A DNA stretch of 64,000 bases from Oidiodendron maius Zn (lineage: Eukaryota; Ascomycota; Leotiomycetes; Myxotrichaceae): assembly GCA_000827325.1 (NCBI GenBank), contig KN832876.1, positions 744,001 through 808,000 on the forward strand. Reading direction: 5' to 3'. Of the stretch, positions 42,655 to 53,456 are shown one piece after another. Position 1 is the stretch's first letter; every line of letters begins with the position of its first letter. The position numbers were made by a program, and so were the translations under genes. The notes under the pieces were generated by a model. It was not told the DNA's origin and did not search any database. It saw only the letters and a list, made by a program, of their open reading frames with translations.

Positions 42655-42844
42655 CGAAAGAAAGCATCAATTTTGGGACCATTAACGTTCCTGCAGCTTC
42701 CATAGCACTTTTGACAAGAAACCTGCGTCTTATCCGGCAGTCGGAATATTTCGAGCTTCGCTTAGTCACCTGGAGCTTGACGTCGTGGGCGAACTGGTAT
42801 GCATCTTGCCAGGACAACAGATGTGATTCCGACAGAGATTCGAC

Positions 42845-45800
42845 ATGGCCGAGGTGTCTGACCACCAAGAAGATACCAATAAGGGCAAGGAAAAGGAGCC
42901 AAATCAAGATGAAGACGGCATCCAAGACGACACGGAATCGGCTGCAGATACCGAGACCGAAGACGAGGAGGACGATGACGACGACGAGGATGAACCTAAG
43001 CTGAAGTATGCGCGCATGACAGGCCAACTGGGAGCCGTATACAGAAATGGGGATGCAATGAGCGCTTTTCTCGTCGCTGGCAACAAGATGGTAGGTCTGG
43101 CTTATTTTGTAGACTCACGATACTTGCTGAACCATGCTGTAGCTTATCGGAACTCATAATGGAAACATTGTAAGAACTATACCCTCTGATATGAAAGTTC
43201 TGAGCAAGGGCTAACCCTTGCCTAGCATGTATTATCGCTGCCCTCCTTCGAGTCATTGCGCGTCTACACTGCGCACTCGGCATCTGTCACGAGCATCTCC
43301 ATATCCCCTTTTCCTCCCCCACTACCTAGCCCCCTTCCTGCGGCTGTCAGTAGGATTGCATCTCAGGCCCAGCCAGCCAAAAGAGCACCATCTATAACAT
43401 CAGATGCAACCGCCAAGGTCCCTCGGACTCCGAAAGTGCCAACCATTCCCAATATTCCGTCCAATGCCATCTATATAGCAACCTCTTCGATGGATGGTAA
43501 AGTCTGTATAGTGTCTCTGGTAGATATGAAAGATGTACAGGTACGAAATTTTGCTCGTCCGGTACAGGCTGTGTCACTTTCACCAGACTATAAAAACGAT
43601 CGGACATATGTTTCTGGTGGCCTTGCAGGTAATCTTGTTCTCACCGTTGGTGGGAAGTCAGGGACAAGTTCCACATCAACTACAGTCGGAACTGCATCAG
43701 CCACTGCTTCTGGTTGGCTCGGAAGCATTGGCATAGGGGGAAATGCTGGACAAGATACTGTCCTGCACTCTGGAGAAGGTACGATCAGCACGATCAAATG
43801 GTCACTCACTGGTAAATATGTGGTCTGGGTCAACGAGCATGGTGTGAGAATTATGCGCTCCCATTTACACCTCGAAAGTACAGATTCTGGTTCTGCATGG
43901 AAGCGGATAGGCCATGTAGGTCGACCGCAAGACAACGGATGGGAAGAGATGGCCGGAGTTTGGAAAGCGAGGGTCGAGTGGATTGATGAAGCAGCTCTTG
44001 AGACGGACGAAGACGATAAGGCCCGCGAAACGGTCGTATCAACGCCTGCTACAATGAAATTAAAACAACAGGTGTCAAAGAGTAGCAGCCGTATTGAAAA
44101 ACTCGTTATTGGATGGGGAGGAACGGTTTGGATTATAAATGTCCACCCAGAGGGGCCTGGCGTTGGTACAAGAGAACGATCTGTGGGACGGGCTGAGATT
44201 ATTAAAATGTAAGCCATTGTCCTTAGTACCCTAACACCATTTAACTAACTTTTTATAGTTTACGCATGGATTGCATTATTTCTGGATTGTCGTTATATAC
44301 CCCAACTCTGCTTCTTGTACTTGCTTATATGCAACCTGATAAAGACGTGGAGGAAGATGGAGAGGAGACGGAAGAAAAAAACAATGCTAAAGTCTCTTCT
44401 GGAAAAGGACACAAATCCCAGCTCTCAACAGCGTCTACCGGTAGCGAACCACGAGGTGGAATACGGCGTCGTGCGAATGCTCTGTCTCCAGAACTTCGTC
44501 TCATTGATCTTAGATCTTCGGAAGAGGTCGACACTGATCAATTAACTGTCAGTCGCTTTGAGAGGCTATCTTCCTCCGACTACCATTTAGGAGTCCTACC
44601 AGCTGCGAATAACTTGCCAATGACCCGCACGCCAAGAGGAACGCTGGAGACACTGACTGGAATGGGTAGCAGCTTGTGGAGCGCTACTATCAACGCTACA
44701 TCACTTCTCAGCTCCAGTGCTAGTGTGCATAGTACCGGCAGCAACAGCGAAAAGGGTTCCTCTAGAGCTCATGGTTCTGCTAGCGGCCCAGGATTGAGCA
44801 GTAGCAGCCGCAATCCGGTTCATCCAGATCTTGCAGCGCCTGGTATGAAAATTTTTATACACAGTCCGTATGACTGCATATTAGCAACGAAAAGAGATCT
44901 GTCAGACCATCTCTCATTTCTCCTAGAACACCATAAGTATCAACAATCGTGGGAGTTGATTGATGAGTCTCCAGAAGTCATTTCAACGTCCCCACAGAAG
45001 CTAGTGGAGATTGGACCGGCTTCTACAGATCAGGCACGGGATATGAAGGATGATTTCTATGATGATATAACTTCGACTGCCGACTCGGCAGCGCGCTTGA
45101 TAAATTCATCCGTGGAAAAGGAGAAGCGTCGGATAGGCGAACTTTGGATACAGCAACTTGTCCAGCAAGGGGACTGGGTCACTGCTGGAAGCGTCTGTGG
45201 CAAAGTCCTTGGGACCTCCACGCAGTGGAAAGAGTGGGTGTATAGGTTTGCAGCGGCAAAGAAGTTCGATGAGATCGTTAATTTTATACCTAGCACTCAG
45301 GTGCAGCCTCCCCTGGATTCAACAATATATGAGGTAGTCTTGGGTTATTATATCACCTACGACCGTCTGAGAGCACGAGAACTACTTGAACATTGGTCAC
45401 CAGATTTGTTCAATATCAGAAGCGTCACAACTATACTGGAAAACCAGCTGAAATATCGCGATGTTCGAGAAGATAGCATCGAATACGGTGAAGCTGGCCG
45501 GGACTGGAGAGTAATAGTTGAAAGTCTTGCCAAGTTGTATGTTGCTGATGGGCGACCACGGGAAGCTCTCAAGTACTACGTTAAGCTTCGAGACGCTGAC
45601 ATGGCCATGTCACTGATCAAGGATTATCATTTGGTAGATGCAGTTGCGGAGGATATCACGGGCTTTATCTTGCTTCGGGTAACGGACGAGCAGAAAAGCA
45701 CCGCCCCAATTGAAGAGCTCAGCGAAGCAACGTCCGAGGCTATAAACCTCCTCGTGTTAGAAGCACAGCATGGCCTTATTCAGCCGAGCGTAGTCGTGAA

Positions 45801-46901
45801 CCAACTGCAGGAGAAGCTGCCGTTATATTTATTCTTCTATCTCCGGTCATTGTGGAAAGGCGATGCCATCCAGGAGCAGAATCTCGAAACCCATGACAGA
45901 CTCGTTGCGGAGAGTAAAGCACTCGTGGATGCCTTTGCAGATCTCGCAGTTCATCTCTTTGCCCTGTATGACCGAAACCTCCTGATGGAGTTTTTGAAGT
46001 CTTCCACCTACTACACGTTTGAGAAGGTAAGCAACGACTATTCACGCTGGAGTAAAAATTCCGCTGACAGTATTTACAGGCAACAGCAGAATGTGAAGAC
46101 AATGACTTCGTCCCAGAGCTTGTGTATTTGTATTCTAAAACAGGGCAAACCAAACGCGCCTTATATTTGATCATTGATCGACTGGCAGACGTATCCCAAG
46201 CGATCTCCTTTGCAAAAGAGCAAGACGATACGGACCTCTGGGAAGATCTTCTCGATTATTCCATGGACAAGCCACGATTCATCCGCGGACTTCTCGAAGA
46301 AGTTGGCACTGCGATTGACCCCATAACCTTGGTACGTAGGATTCCAGAGGGTCTTGCGATCGAAGGCTTGAGAGATGGCTTGAGCCGGATGATAAAGGAA
46401 TACGAGCTTCAGCATAGCATCAGCTACGGCGTAGCCAAGGTCCTCAGAAGCGAAGTTAGACTCGTCCAAAATACCCTTCGATCCGGGCAACGTAAGGGGG
46501 TGAAATTTGACGTTGCCGGGCAACCAGGGGAGGATCATGAAGATGTCAAAGTACCTGATAGTCTTGTCGACACCGACGCCCCGGCAGCAATGATGCCCCA
46601 TGAGGTTGATAATACAAGGAAAGCACCTCGAGCAGGACATTGCGTAGGATGCCACGAACCATTTACGGAACATGAAGCAGAGACATTAGTGGGGTTTGCC
46701 TGCGGACATATCTTTCATTTATCTCACCTCCTCAGTTTTATTCATGATGACCGGCCAGTCACACCTCCAGATCTCGAGTTGGATGAGAACCGTGAGGCTA
46801 CCATGACTTACAGTATTGGCGCCAAAGTAACACATGCGAGGCTGTTAAAGGATCGTATTAAGGATGGCTGTCCTTTATGTGTTACTAAGACGAAGATGTA
46901 A
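42845..46901 (+). CDS. vps41: Vps41, HOPS tethering complex subunit
   Basis: Five exons (42845-43090, 43143-43169, 43226-44208, 44259-46026, 46080-46901) encode 1281 residues. An acidic disordered head (EDEEDDDDDEDE) precedes KLKYARMTGQLGAVYRNGDA, the first blade of a WD40 propeller, and HVLSLPSFESLRVYTAHSASVTSISISPF. The propeller reaches about residue 550 and includes a fungal Ser/Gly-rich insert. A clathrin heavy-chain-type helical repeat follows (YVKLRDADMAMSLIKDYHLVDAV; LIIDRLADVSQAISFAKEQDD). The C terminus is a RING-H2 finger: CVGCHEP, then GFACGHIFHLSHLLSF, then GCPLC. HOPS tethers late endosomes, AP-3 carriers and autophagosomes to the vacuole with the Rab Ypt7. Exon 2 is only 27 nt (LIGTHNGNI) and lies in the propeller; frame and conservation require it. 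Confidence 0.95.
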
Positions 46902-47427
46902 AATAATAAATATAAGGTGGAAATTAAAATAATCACCGTCCTAGTTGACATGGGAGCGCATAATTGTAAATACACTATCGAAGAAAAACGTCCGACCAGG
47001 AGCTTGAATCCGAGGAGTTTGAAGAATCTGACATGTCTGATTCTACACATGACTTCTTTTTACCATTCGGCTCGATCTCAAATGTGTGTACTACATCGGG
47101 CCCCGCGTTCAATTTAGGCACTCATATGCAACCACGTCTATCATCCACAGCCAAGAAAACTTTACACCTGAGGACAAACATGTGGTCTCCCCGGGGGCCA
47201 GACTAATTCTCCCTCAATATTAGGCTGCCTCTTCCCAATCTTGTGATGATTTGAGAATAGCTTGTGGCAGTCCAAAGTAATATTCCATCTTGTGCTCACA
47301 TCAGAAGGCAACTAGTAGGCGGAACTTAGGGAAGACCTCAATGTGCATGCTTACAACAGGGCTATATTTGCCCTGAGCCGTGGAACTAATACATTAAATT
47401 TGTTTTACATGGTGATATAAGGACAAT
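46902..47427. terminator. convergent 3' flanks
   Basis: 526 bp between the ends of vps41 and the gatB homologue. AATAATAAATATAAG directly after the vps41 stop (46892-46915) is a good candidate for its polyadenylation region. No gene is present. Confidence 0.45.
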
Positions 47428-49233
47428 CTATTTGCTGCACTCCTCGATGATCCGCTCAATCGTCTTCGTTGCTGTCTGAGGGTCTATCCTACCCTCCTCG
47501 TCCTTTCGCAGCATCTGCCCAAGCAGGAAATTCAGCTTCCCCTTGCCCTTTTTATCTCCAACAAGTACCTCCTGCACGATTTCGGGATGCTCATCAATCA
47601 CTCGTCTAGCGAGCTCTTCATACTTTTCATCTGATAGAGGAATAAACCATAACCCGTCTTCATCGATCATATCCTTGACGGATTTCTTTACGCCATTAGT
47701 CTCATTCTCGAATAGAGCCGAAAGTAGTCGCTTGGCAGTCTTGCCAGTGATCTTGTTACTGTCTAGGAAGCCGATTAGGGACGAGAGTTCGGTATAGGGA
47801 ACAATGCAGTCGCCATCGCTTGTCATCTGCAGTGCGTTCTCCTCCTCCCCTGCGTCGGATACCAGACCACCTAGCGAATGAAGGACCCAGTCTCCTGATA
47901 ATTTTCCAAGTCTCCTTAGGTCTTTATCGCCAGAGAGACTGGCCAGTTGATCCACGACGTTGTAGAAGTATTCTGCTCGGCAACCATTATTGAGAGAGAC
48001 AAGGGTCAAGGCATCCTTTGTGGTTAATCCATATGTGTCAGTTAAGAGAGCAATTTCTTCATCTGGGAGGATGCCAATGGTGGACTCAAGGTGCTGGATC
48101 AAGTCGTCGCCAATTACTACAGGCCCAAGATCCGGGTCAGGCATGTATCTGTAATCGACTTCTCCTTCCTTGCCCCTGAGTCTTCTTGTTTCTGTGCTTC
48201 CGATAGTCCAACCTCGTGTCTCCCCTTCGACCCGGCCACCGGATTCCAACACTGAAATCTGTCTGTCCCGTTCGGCGATAATTGCATCTTCCACTGCCTT
48301 GAAACTGCTCAGGTTCTTGATCTCTGTCTTCTGACCTAGTGCCTTCACGCCCGCGTACTCATTATCACATTGCTGCTCTGCACTCCTCCTCTTCACAGAC
48401 ACATTGACGTCAGCCCTCAACCCACCACTCTGCATTCCCAGGACACACGCATCTACCGCATTAAGTAGGATTTGTACCTTCCTGACCAGCGCTGCAGCAG
48501 TTTGCGGATGATGGATCTGCGGTAGAGTTATGATCTCGATAAGCGGTAGCCCTACACGGTTAAAATCCAACAGGTGCTCCCCCTCAACCTTCGATATTGT
48601 CTTCGCCGTATCCTGCTCCATCTGCACCTGCTTGATTCCGATGCGTATCTCTTCTCCGTCCTCCTTCGCGATGCCATCGTGTGCGTATAGTGTTATGTAG
48701 CCGTCTTTCGCGAGGGGTTGGTAATACTGGGTTATTTGGTACCCGGATGGTTGGTCCCAGTGGAAATAGTGCTTGCGATCAAACTTGCTCGTCTTCTGGA
48801 CTGTACAATTCAGGGCCAGTGCAGCACGTATGGCAGGTATCAAGGTCTCCCTCTGAAATATGGGTTGTGACCCCGGAATCGCAACATCGAACAGGGCAAC
48901 ATGGGTGTTGGGCTCGTCGTTAATTGTCGAGGCCGCAGAGGAGAAAAGTTTGCGTGCTGTGTTTAGCTGAGCGTGGATCTCGATACCCACAGCCAGTTCC
49001 CATTCGTCGAGCTTCTGATTGTTCGCCTTGGATTTGCTGGATTTGCGAGCGCTTGCCGCCTTGTCTTTCAACTGTTTGCGGAAAGGGACGATCGTGCTGG
49101 CCGTTTGCAACGCATGGCTCTTCTGGGAGCACAGCGATACGGGTAGCTGCTGGCGTTTCCTGAGACAACTGCTCGTTGAGACTTGGCCTCGCAGGACATA
49201 TTTCCACAGTGCCGAGGCCGGAATATATGCCAT
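47428..49233 (-). CDS. pet112: mitochondrial glutamyl-tRNA(Gln) amidotransferase subunit B
   Basis: A single exon of 601 residues, the first ATG of the frame. Residues 1-70 are basic and Ser/Gln-rich, a mitochondrial presequence. The GatB core is unmistakable: LAVGIEIHAQLNT, then RKHYFHWDQPSGYQITQYYQP, ESGGRVEGETRGW, RGKEGEVDYRYMPDPDLGPVV (the Asp-Pro catalytic loop) and the YqeY-like tail VGDKKGKGKLNFLLGQMLRKDEEGRIDPQ. With GatA and GatF-like partners the enzyme converts Glu-tRNA(Gln) to Gln-tRNA(Gln) in mitochondria, which lack a glutaminyl-tRNA synthetase. Yeast calls this gene PET112. It is divergent from the DUF6594 gene and its 5' end is covered by an open antisense frame of no evident meaning. 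Confidence 0.95.
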   Translation of the reverse strand: MAYIPASALWKYVLRGQVSTSSCLRKRQQLPVSLCSQKSHALQTASTIVPFRKQLKDKAASARKSSKSKANNQKLDEWELAVGIEIHAQLNTARKLFSSAASTINDEPNTHVALFDVAIPGSQPIFQRETLIPAIRAALALNCTVQKTSKFDRKHYFHWDQPSGYQITQYYQPLAKDGYITLYAHDGIAKEDGEEIRIGIKQVQMEQDTAKTISKVEGEHLLDFNRVGLPLIEIITLPQIHHPQTAAALVRKVQILLNAVDACVLGMQSGGLRADVNVSVKRRSAEQQCDNEYAGVKALGQKTEIKNLSSFKAVEDAIIAERDRQISVLESGGRVEGETRGWTIGSTETRRLRGKEGEVDYRYMPDPDLGPVVIGDDLIQHLESTIGILPDEEIALLTDTYGLTTKDALTLVSLNNGCRAEYFYNVVDQLASLSGDKDLRRLGKLSGDWVLHSLGGLVSDAGEEENALQMTSDGDCIVPYTELSSLIGFLDSNKITGKTAKRLLSALFENETNGVKKSVKDMIDEDGLWFIPLSDEKYEELARRVIDEHPEIVQEVLVGDKKGKGKLNFLLGQMLRKDEEGRIDPQTATKTIERIIEECSK

Positions 49234-49903
49234 TGAGCCGGGCCGTCGAGTTCTGTTAACTGATTGCTTTCCGGCCGTGTTTTCCTTACGTCGAAAACGA
49301 GTCTCGGGCCGCTGGCAGTCTCGAATAGGAGGTGGATCCCGCGTTGTGGGCTTATGCAAAGTGAGGAATGAGTTGCAGAATCAATTTTCGTCCAACATTC
49401 TCGTCAGCTTTTGGTGTCGTGCAGCTGCGCTGGGATGTGGTGCCCATGTATTGGCCCTCCGTGCTGGGCCGGATGGAACAAGAACAGATTTGCGAGTAGA
49501 AAGGCCGCACGTCGCTTTAAATCGCCTCCCTTCGCCACTGTCTGAAACAAACACCCCAAGATGCCCTTCAGACGTTGACGATATTGCTCATACTTCTGTG
49601 TTTTGCGGGTGTTGTCATCTCCCAGCTCGTCAAGATGGACATTTAAATCCATCCCCCCCGGAATTTCGCTACGCCCCTCAGCCAGCCCCAGCCGCACGTC
49701 CGCCCGATCAGGTTTTGAAACACTCCTGCTACGGCTCTCCACGCCGCAAGGGGGGGTGTGATATCAGCTCGGGGGGTTCGTGGTTATCTCTTCGTCGTCG
49801 TCCATCAGCTCGTCGTCGCCAATTCTTCAACGATAAAGCTCACTACATCTCAACTCTCGCACGCGACAGGGAGGTCCAGCGGTGTAGGGCCTCCCCTTAC
49901 GGC
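49234..49903. promoter_or_regulatory. divergent promoter between pet112 and the DUF6594 gene
   Basis: A 670-bp head-to-head spacer. The plus-strand frame of the DUF6594 gene stays open through all of it and into the antisense of pet112, but has no ATG until 49904. I see no RNA gene. An AGCCCCAGCCGCACGTCCGC stretch near 49684-49703 is GC-rich promoter sequence. Confidence 0.45.
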
Positions 49904-51920
49904 ATGCCTACAAAATATAGCGTTCTATCAATCGACCCGATCGAGGAGGACCCTGAGGATGACGCACAGAGGGAGTTAAGGGGTAGAGACGACGATTCTA
50001 ACGCTGATTCCTCCCTCCCTCACTCGTCATCGGCCGATGTGGCATACTATTCTACACGACCGAATATGGGAAAGGAGAGGGAGAGGTCACGCCGGCAACA
50101 TAGGGGCAAGCATTCGCACAGGTCGAAGAACCCCAGCAAGAGGGGTGGTGGATTGCCCAGGGAGAGGAGCCCTGATCGTTCGAGGACTCGACGTCGCCGG
50201 ACGTCGTCGAACCGAAGCGGCAGCTCCGCGAGCTCGTCCGAGGATGAAGAAGAACCGATTCAGGATCACCGGGAAGTGCTAGCAGCAGCTAGGGCTCAGT
50301 TGACTTCTCCCTCAATGATCTCGGCCTTCACTACATTGACAGCCACGACAAATCAGTCCAGCGGGTCGAGTGGGAGTAACTCCACCGTCACTCAGTCCTC
50401 CGTGTCGAAACGGAGTGTTGGCAATCGCCCTGAATTTCCAGAGGACCCAATATCTCCTGCTGTCCCAGATGCGCCCGATGTATTCGAGTTCCTGGAAGAG
50501 ACCTCTCAGGTGCCAGCTGATGAGGGAGAAGATGAGAGTGAAGGGAGCGAGGACGAGCAACATGAAGAACATGATGAGGATAATGATGAGGACGACGAGG
50601 ACAGTCATGATTCGGACTCGCAGTGGCCGCTGCACGAAGATGGTTATGCGCACAGCGCACGAGCGCCCATTCTCACCCCCGACACTTCCTCGTCTGGCAC
50701 GTCGAGTCTGCATGGCTCTGATCACTTCTCAGAGACGCCAGTTGACCACGACACTGATCGGTCAACGAGCCCCGAGACGTCTGTTAAGGACCACGGATCT
50801 GACCATGAGGCCGAGCCAGAGCCTCCGAGTCCAGCGTCAGTAAAATTCGCATCCCAGCTAGCAGCTGCCCAACAGAGACAGAATGCGCATATCGCGATGC
50901 AGAATTTCAATGCGACCAACGGGAGAAGAGAGGCGATGTATCACTATGTACCACCTGCGACCTCCACGGCGATAAGCCCCCTGTACCAGCAGCAACTGCG
51001 TACACGACCACCTCCCCGAGCGGAGAGGGTCCCCGCCACGGGATACGAACTGCTTGCCTCAAGGCTCTCATCACACGCTGCTAGTATTGAATATGGTAAC
51101 GAGAATAAGATTAAGCCTATCTATCGCAAGTTCGAGGCTTTGAACCACCGGCTGCTGCTTCATCTACAAGATGAGATAAGCGAATTGGAGGAGCAGCTCC
51201 ATCGCCTAGACAGTGCCGACACTCAGTCAAGACGTGCAGGTGTGGATGGGAGCGTATTACCCGCGAGCAGGAGGGCTGCGCAGGCTGCGGGAGGGGAGTT
51301 GGAATGGCACAAGACTGATATTCTCGGGAGGATTGGGTTCAAGCTTGCTCAGTATAGTATGTCATCGCTACCGATGTATTCCCAGATGGTGTACTAATTG
51401 ATCAACAGACCAAGCACTCGCAGCCTTCAACACCACTTCCTCTCTTACCCCTCCTGCGCCGACAGACATCACTGTCTACCGGGACTACCTGCACACAGCG
51501 CATCCCATTGCGGAGATGGAAACGCGGTTTTTGGATCCGGCAGACGATCTGGTATCTGTCTGCTCTTCGGTCCCCGCGTCGTCTGTCGCAGCATCTCAGA
51601 CGCAGACTGTCACACAAAATATGTACACTGCTACAACCCTCAAGCAGAAGGCGGCTGAAGTGCAAGATGTACCCGGACAGACTCTAACGGCATCAGCGAT
51701 AGCTGTTGCCGTCGCTGTCCTGATCCCCATCTTGACGTCTCCAATCATCCCCGGCTTCTTCGGTCGCTTGACGGTCATAAGTCTCGTTGCCGGAGGCGTG
51801 ATGGGGTCATTGATCCAGGCCGGGGTACTAGCAGCAGGGGATCTGTTAGAGAGGGATTGCTTGGTTTGTGGGGGAATATACCTTGCTGGCATGGCCATGA
51901 TTGCGACTATCATGGGCTAG
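49904..51920 (+). CDS. DUF6594 family membrane protein
   Basis: Two exons (49904-51356, 51409-51920) encode 654 residues. The first 350 residues are disordered: Arg/Ser-rich (RERSRRQHRGKHSHRS), then Ser-rich, then a long acidic run (DEDNDEDDEDSHDSD). The DUF6594 core begins at ATGYELLASRLSS and IYRKFEALNHRLLLHLQDEISELEEQLHRLD, continues with a helical middle, and ends in three membrane helices: SAIAVAVAVLIPILTSPIIPGF, then VISLVAGGVMGSLIQAGVLAA, then CGGIYLAGMAMIATIMG. This is a common, expanded fungal membrane family with no assigned function. The start is fixed because 49904 is the only ATG before the Ser/Asp region. Its intron (GTATGT donor, TACTAAT branch, AACAG acceptor) splits the domain after KLAQY. 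Confidence 0.88.
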
Positions 51921-52656
51921 CTGCTGGCCTTCGTTGTTTGTGAATTTTGATTCTTGGAATGAGAGTTACGGTTAATGTGAAATCTACTTTGGTTTCTTAT
52001 TTTAATCTCTTGGATATGATGGCCCTGGATGGTCATAGGAGTTCGGGTTCTACAGTACCGAGATACCCTTTGATTGCTTTGATTTAGATGCGGGTTCTAT
52101 CAGGCACACGGCCGAGATGTTAGGTTATTGGTTCTCTAGTCTGCGGGAGTGCGTTTGAATATGTCCCGAGTACGCACAGTACGTGTTCTGGAAAGGTTCT
52201 GAGTGAGAATTGGCAGTGTGATTGATTCGTCTGACTAGTTACGTGTTTCGGAGGAACTGCAGGGTGAATAAGCACTCTTTAATATGACGTGTCTGTGTCA
52301 CCAGAAGCTGTAGCATGGTCTCAGTAGTTGCATGTTATATATATATGTTCAATCTGAACTACCTACGGCACCACCGACCTTATTCACGGGCTCACATTAT
52401 CGACAAGTATCACACAGCCAAAACACCCATGACATCACAACCTCACCAGAATAACTCATAGCAATTCATTCATTCGGGGTATACGAGCCACAAAAATAAC
52501 CACTCCGTCGACCCAGAAAAGAAAGGCGTCATTAATTAAAGTAGGGAAACTGGCCACCCGATACTCCCAGCACAGCGGCCCGCATCTGATCTTGTATCAA
52601 CGTGCACGCGAAGGAAGCAAGCTGCGTTCAATGATACCCTTTAAAGGTGCCGATTT
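51921..52656. terminator. convergent 3' flanks, AT-rich
   Basis: 736 bp between convergent genes. There is a TATATATATA run near 52336-52345 and no coding signal. It probably holds both 3' untranslated regions; the length is longer than either needs. Confidence 0.4.
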
Positions 52657-53456
52657 TTATGGGACATGCATGGCCTCAACTGGAGGTGCCGCCTCGGCCT
52701 TCACGGAGCTGCGGTTCCCCAGGGCGGCTATGACTGCCACGACGCTGGTGAAGACAAAGAGGACCCTGTGAAGCAGTGGGTTAGTATGATATATCGAATT
52801 AATATTCCTTTTCAGTTGCTCAAAGCACCCTACCCTCTCCAGAAAACGGACCAAAAGAGAGGAAGGGTAACAAAACGTAAGTCCAAATCCGCATTAGAGT
52901 AAATCTAATTTTCAAAAAAGAGGAAAAAGAAAAGAAAAAGAAACTCACCACTCAAAAGCCGCAAATGCAGTCCCCGCATCTGCAGCGCTGCAAGTTGTGA
53001 TATGGTACCCCGATGGGCACCAACCTAGGTTTGCGGCGAGTGCGATGAAGCCCGCGAACCAGAAGATCATGGTGACGATCTCGACGGCAGCAACGGCATA
53101 GTGGTGGGCGGCGACGGGGAAGACCAAGGGAGCTCCGATCACATAGGCCAGTACCAGCCAGGTCCAGACGGCGCAGAAGATGAGGAAGGCGACCTCAGCG
53201 GGGGCTGTGCCGAGGAAGTAGTTGTCGAATCTGTTTGCGACTGGCGAGGGGAATTAGTCTTCGTTGCGAGTTCTGGAATCTTCTCTACTAGTATATATCC
53301 ACATATATGTTGAAGTTATTTCGAAGATGGAGAGTTTGGGAATAAGGCTTTGGGAAAGAGTGAGAACGTACCATATCCCTCGGTGCCGATGACGACGATG
53401 GAGAAGATGAACTGAACAACGCGCACTGGGAGAACGAAGGGGGTGAGATCCACCAT
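52657..53456 (-). CDS. small four-helix MARVEL-type membrane protein
   Basis: Three exons on the complement (53456-53372, 53240-52949, 52765-52657) encode 161 residues. Four hydrophobic segments are visible: VLPVRVVQFIFSIVVIGTEG, APAEVAFLIFCAVWTWLVLAYVIGA, HYAVAAVEIVTMIFWFAGFIALAA and VLFVFTSVVAVIAALGN. The pattern FDNYFLGTAPAEVAFLIF and the WF-AGFIALA segment match fungal MARVEL-domain proteins, which organise plasma-membrane or eisosome lipid domains. The two cysteines flanking the loop after helix 3 (GWCPSG and ITTCSA) may pair. Introns of 131 and 183 nt are much longer than others here; both have GT-AG borders and the reading frame is continuous. The ATG at 53456 opens the first helix. 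Confidence 0.82.

Noticed and set aside
49019-49903. N-terminal extension of the DUF6594 protein by 295 residues
   Set aside because: The extension has no ATG, overlaps pet112 on the other strand, and lacks conserved sequence.
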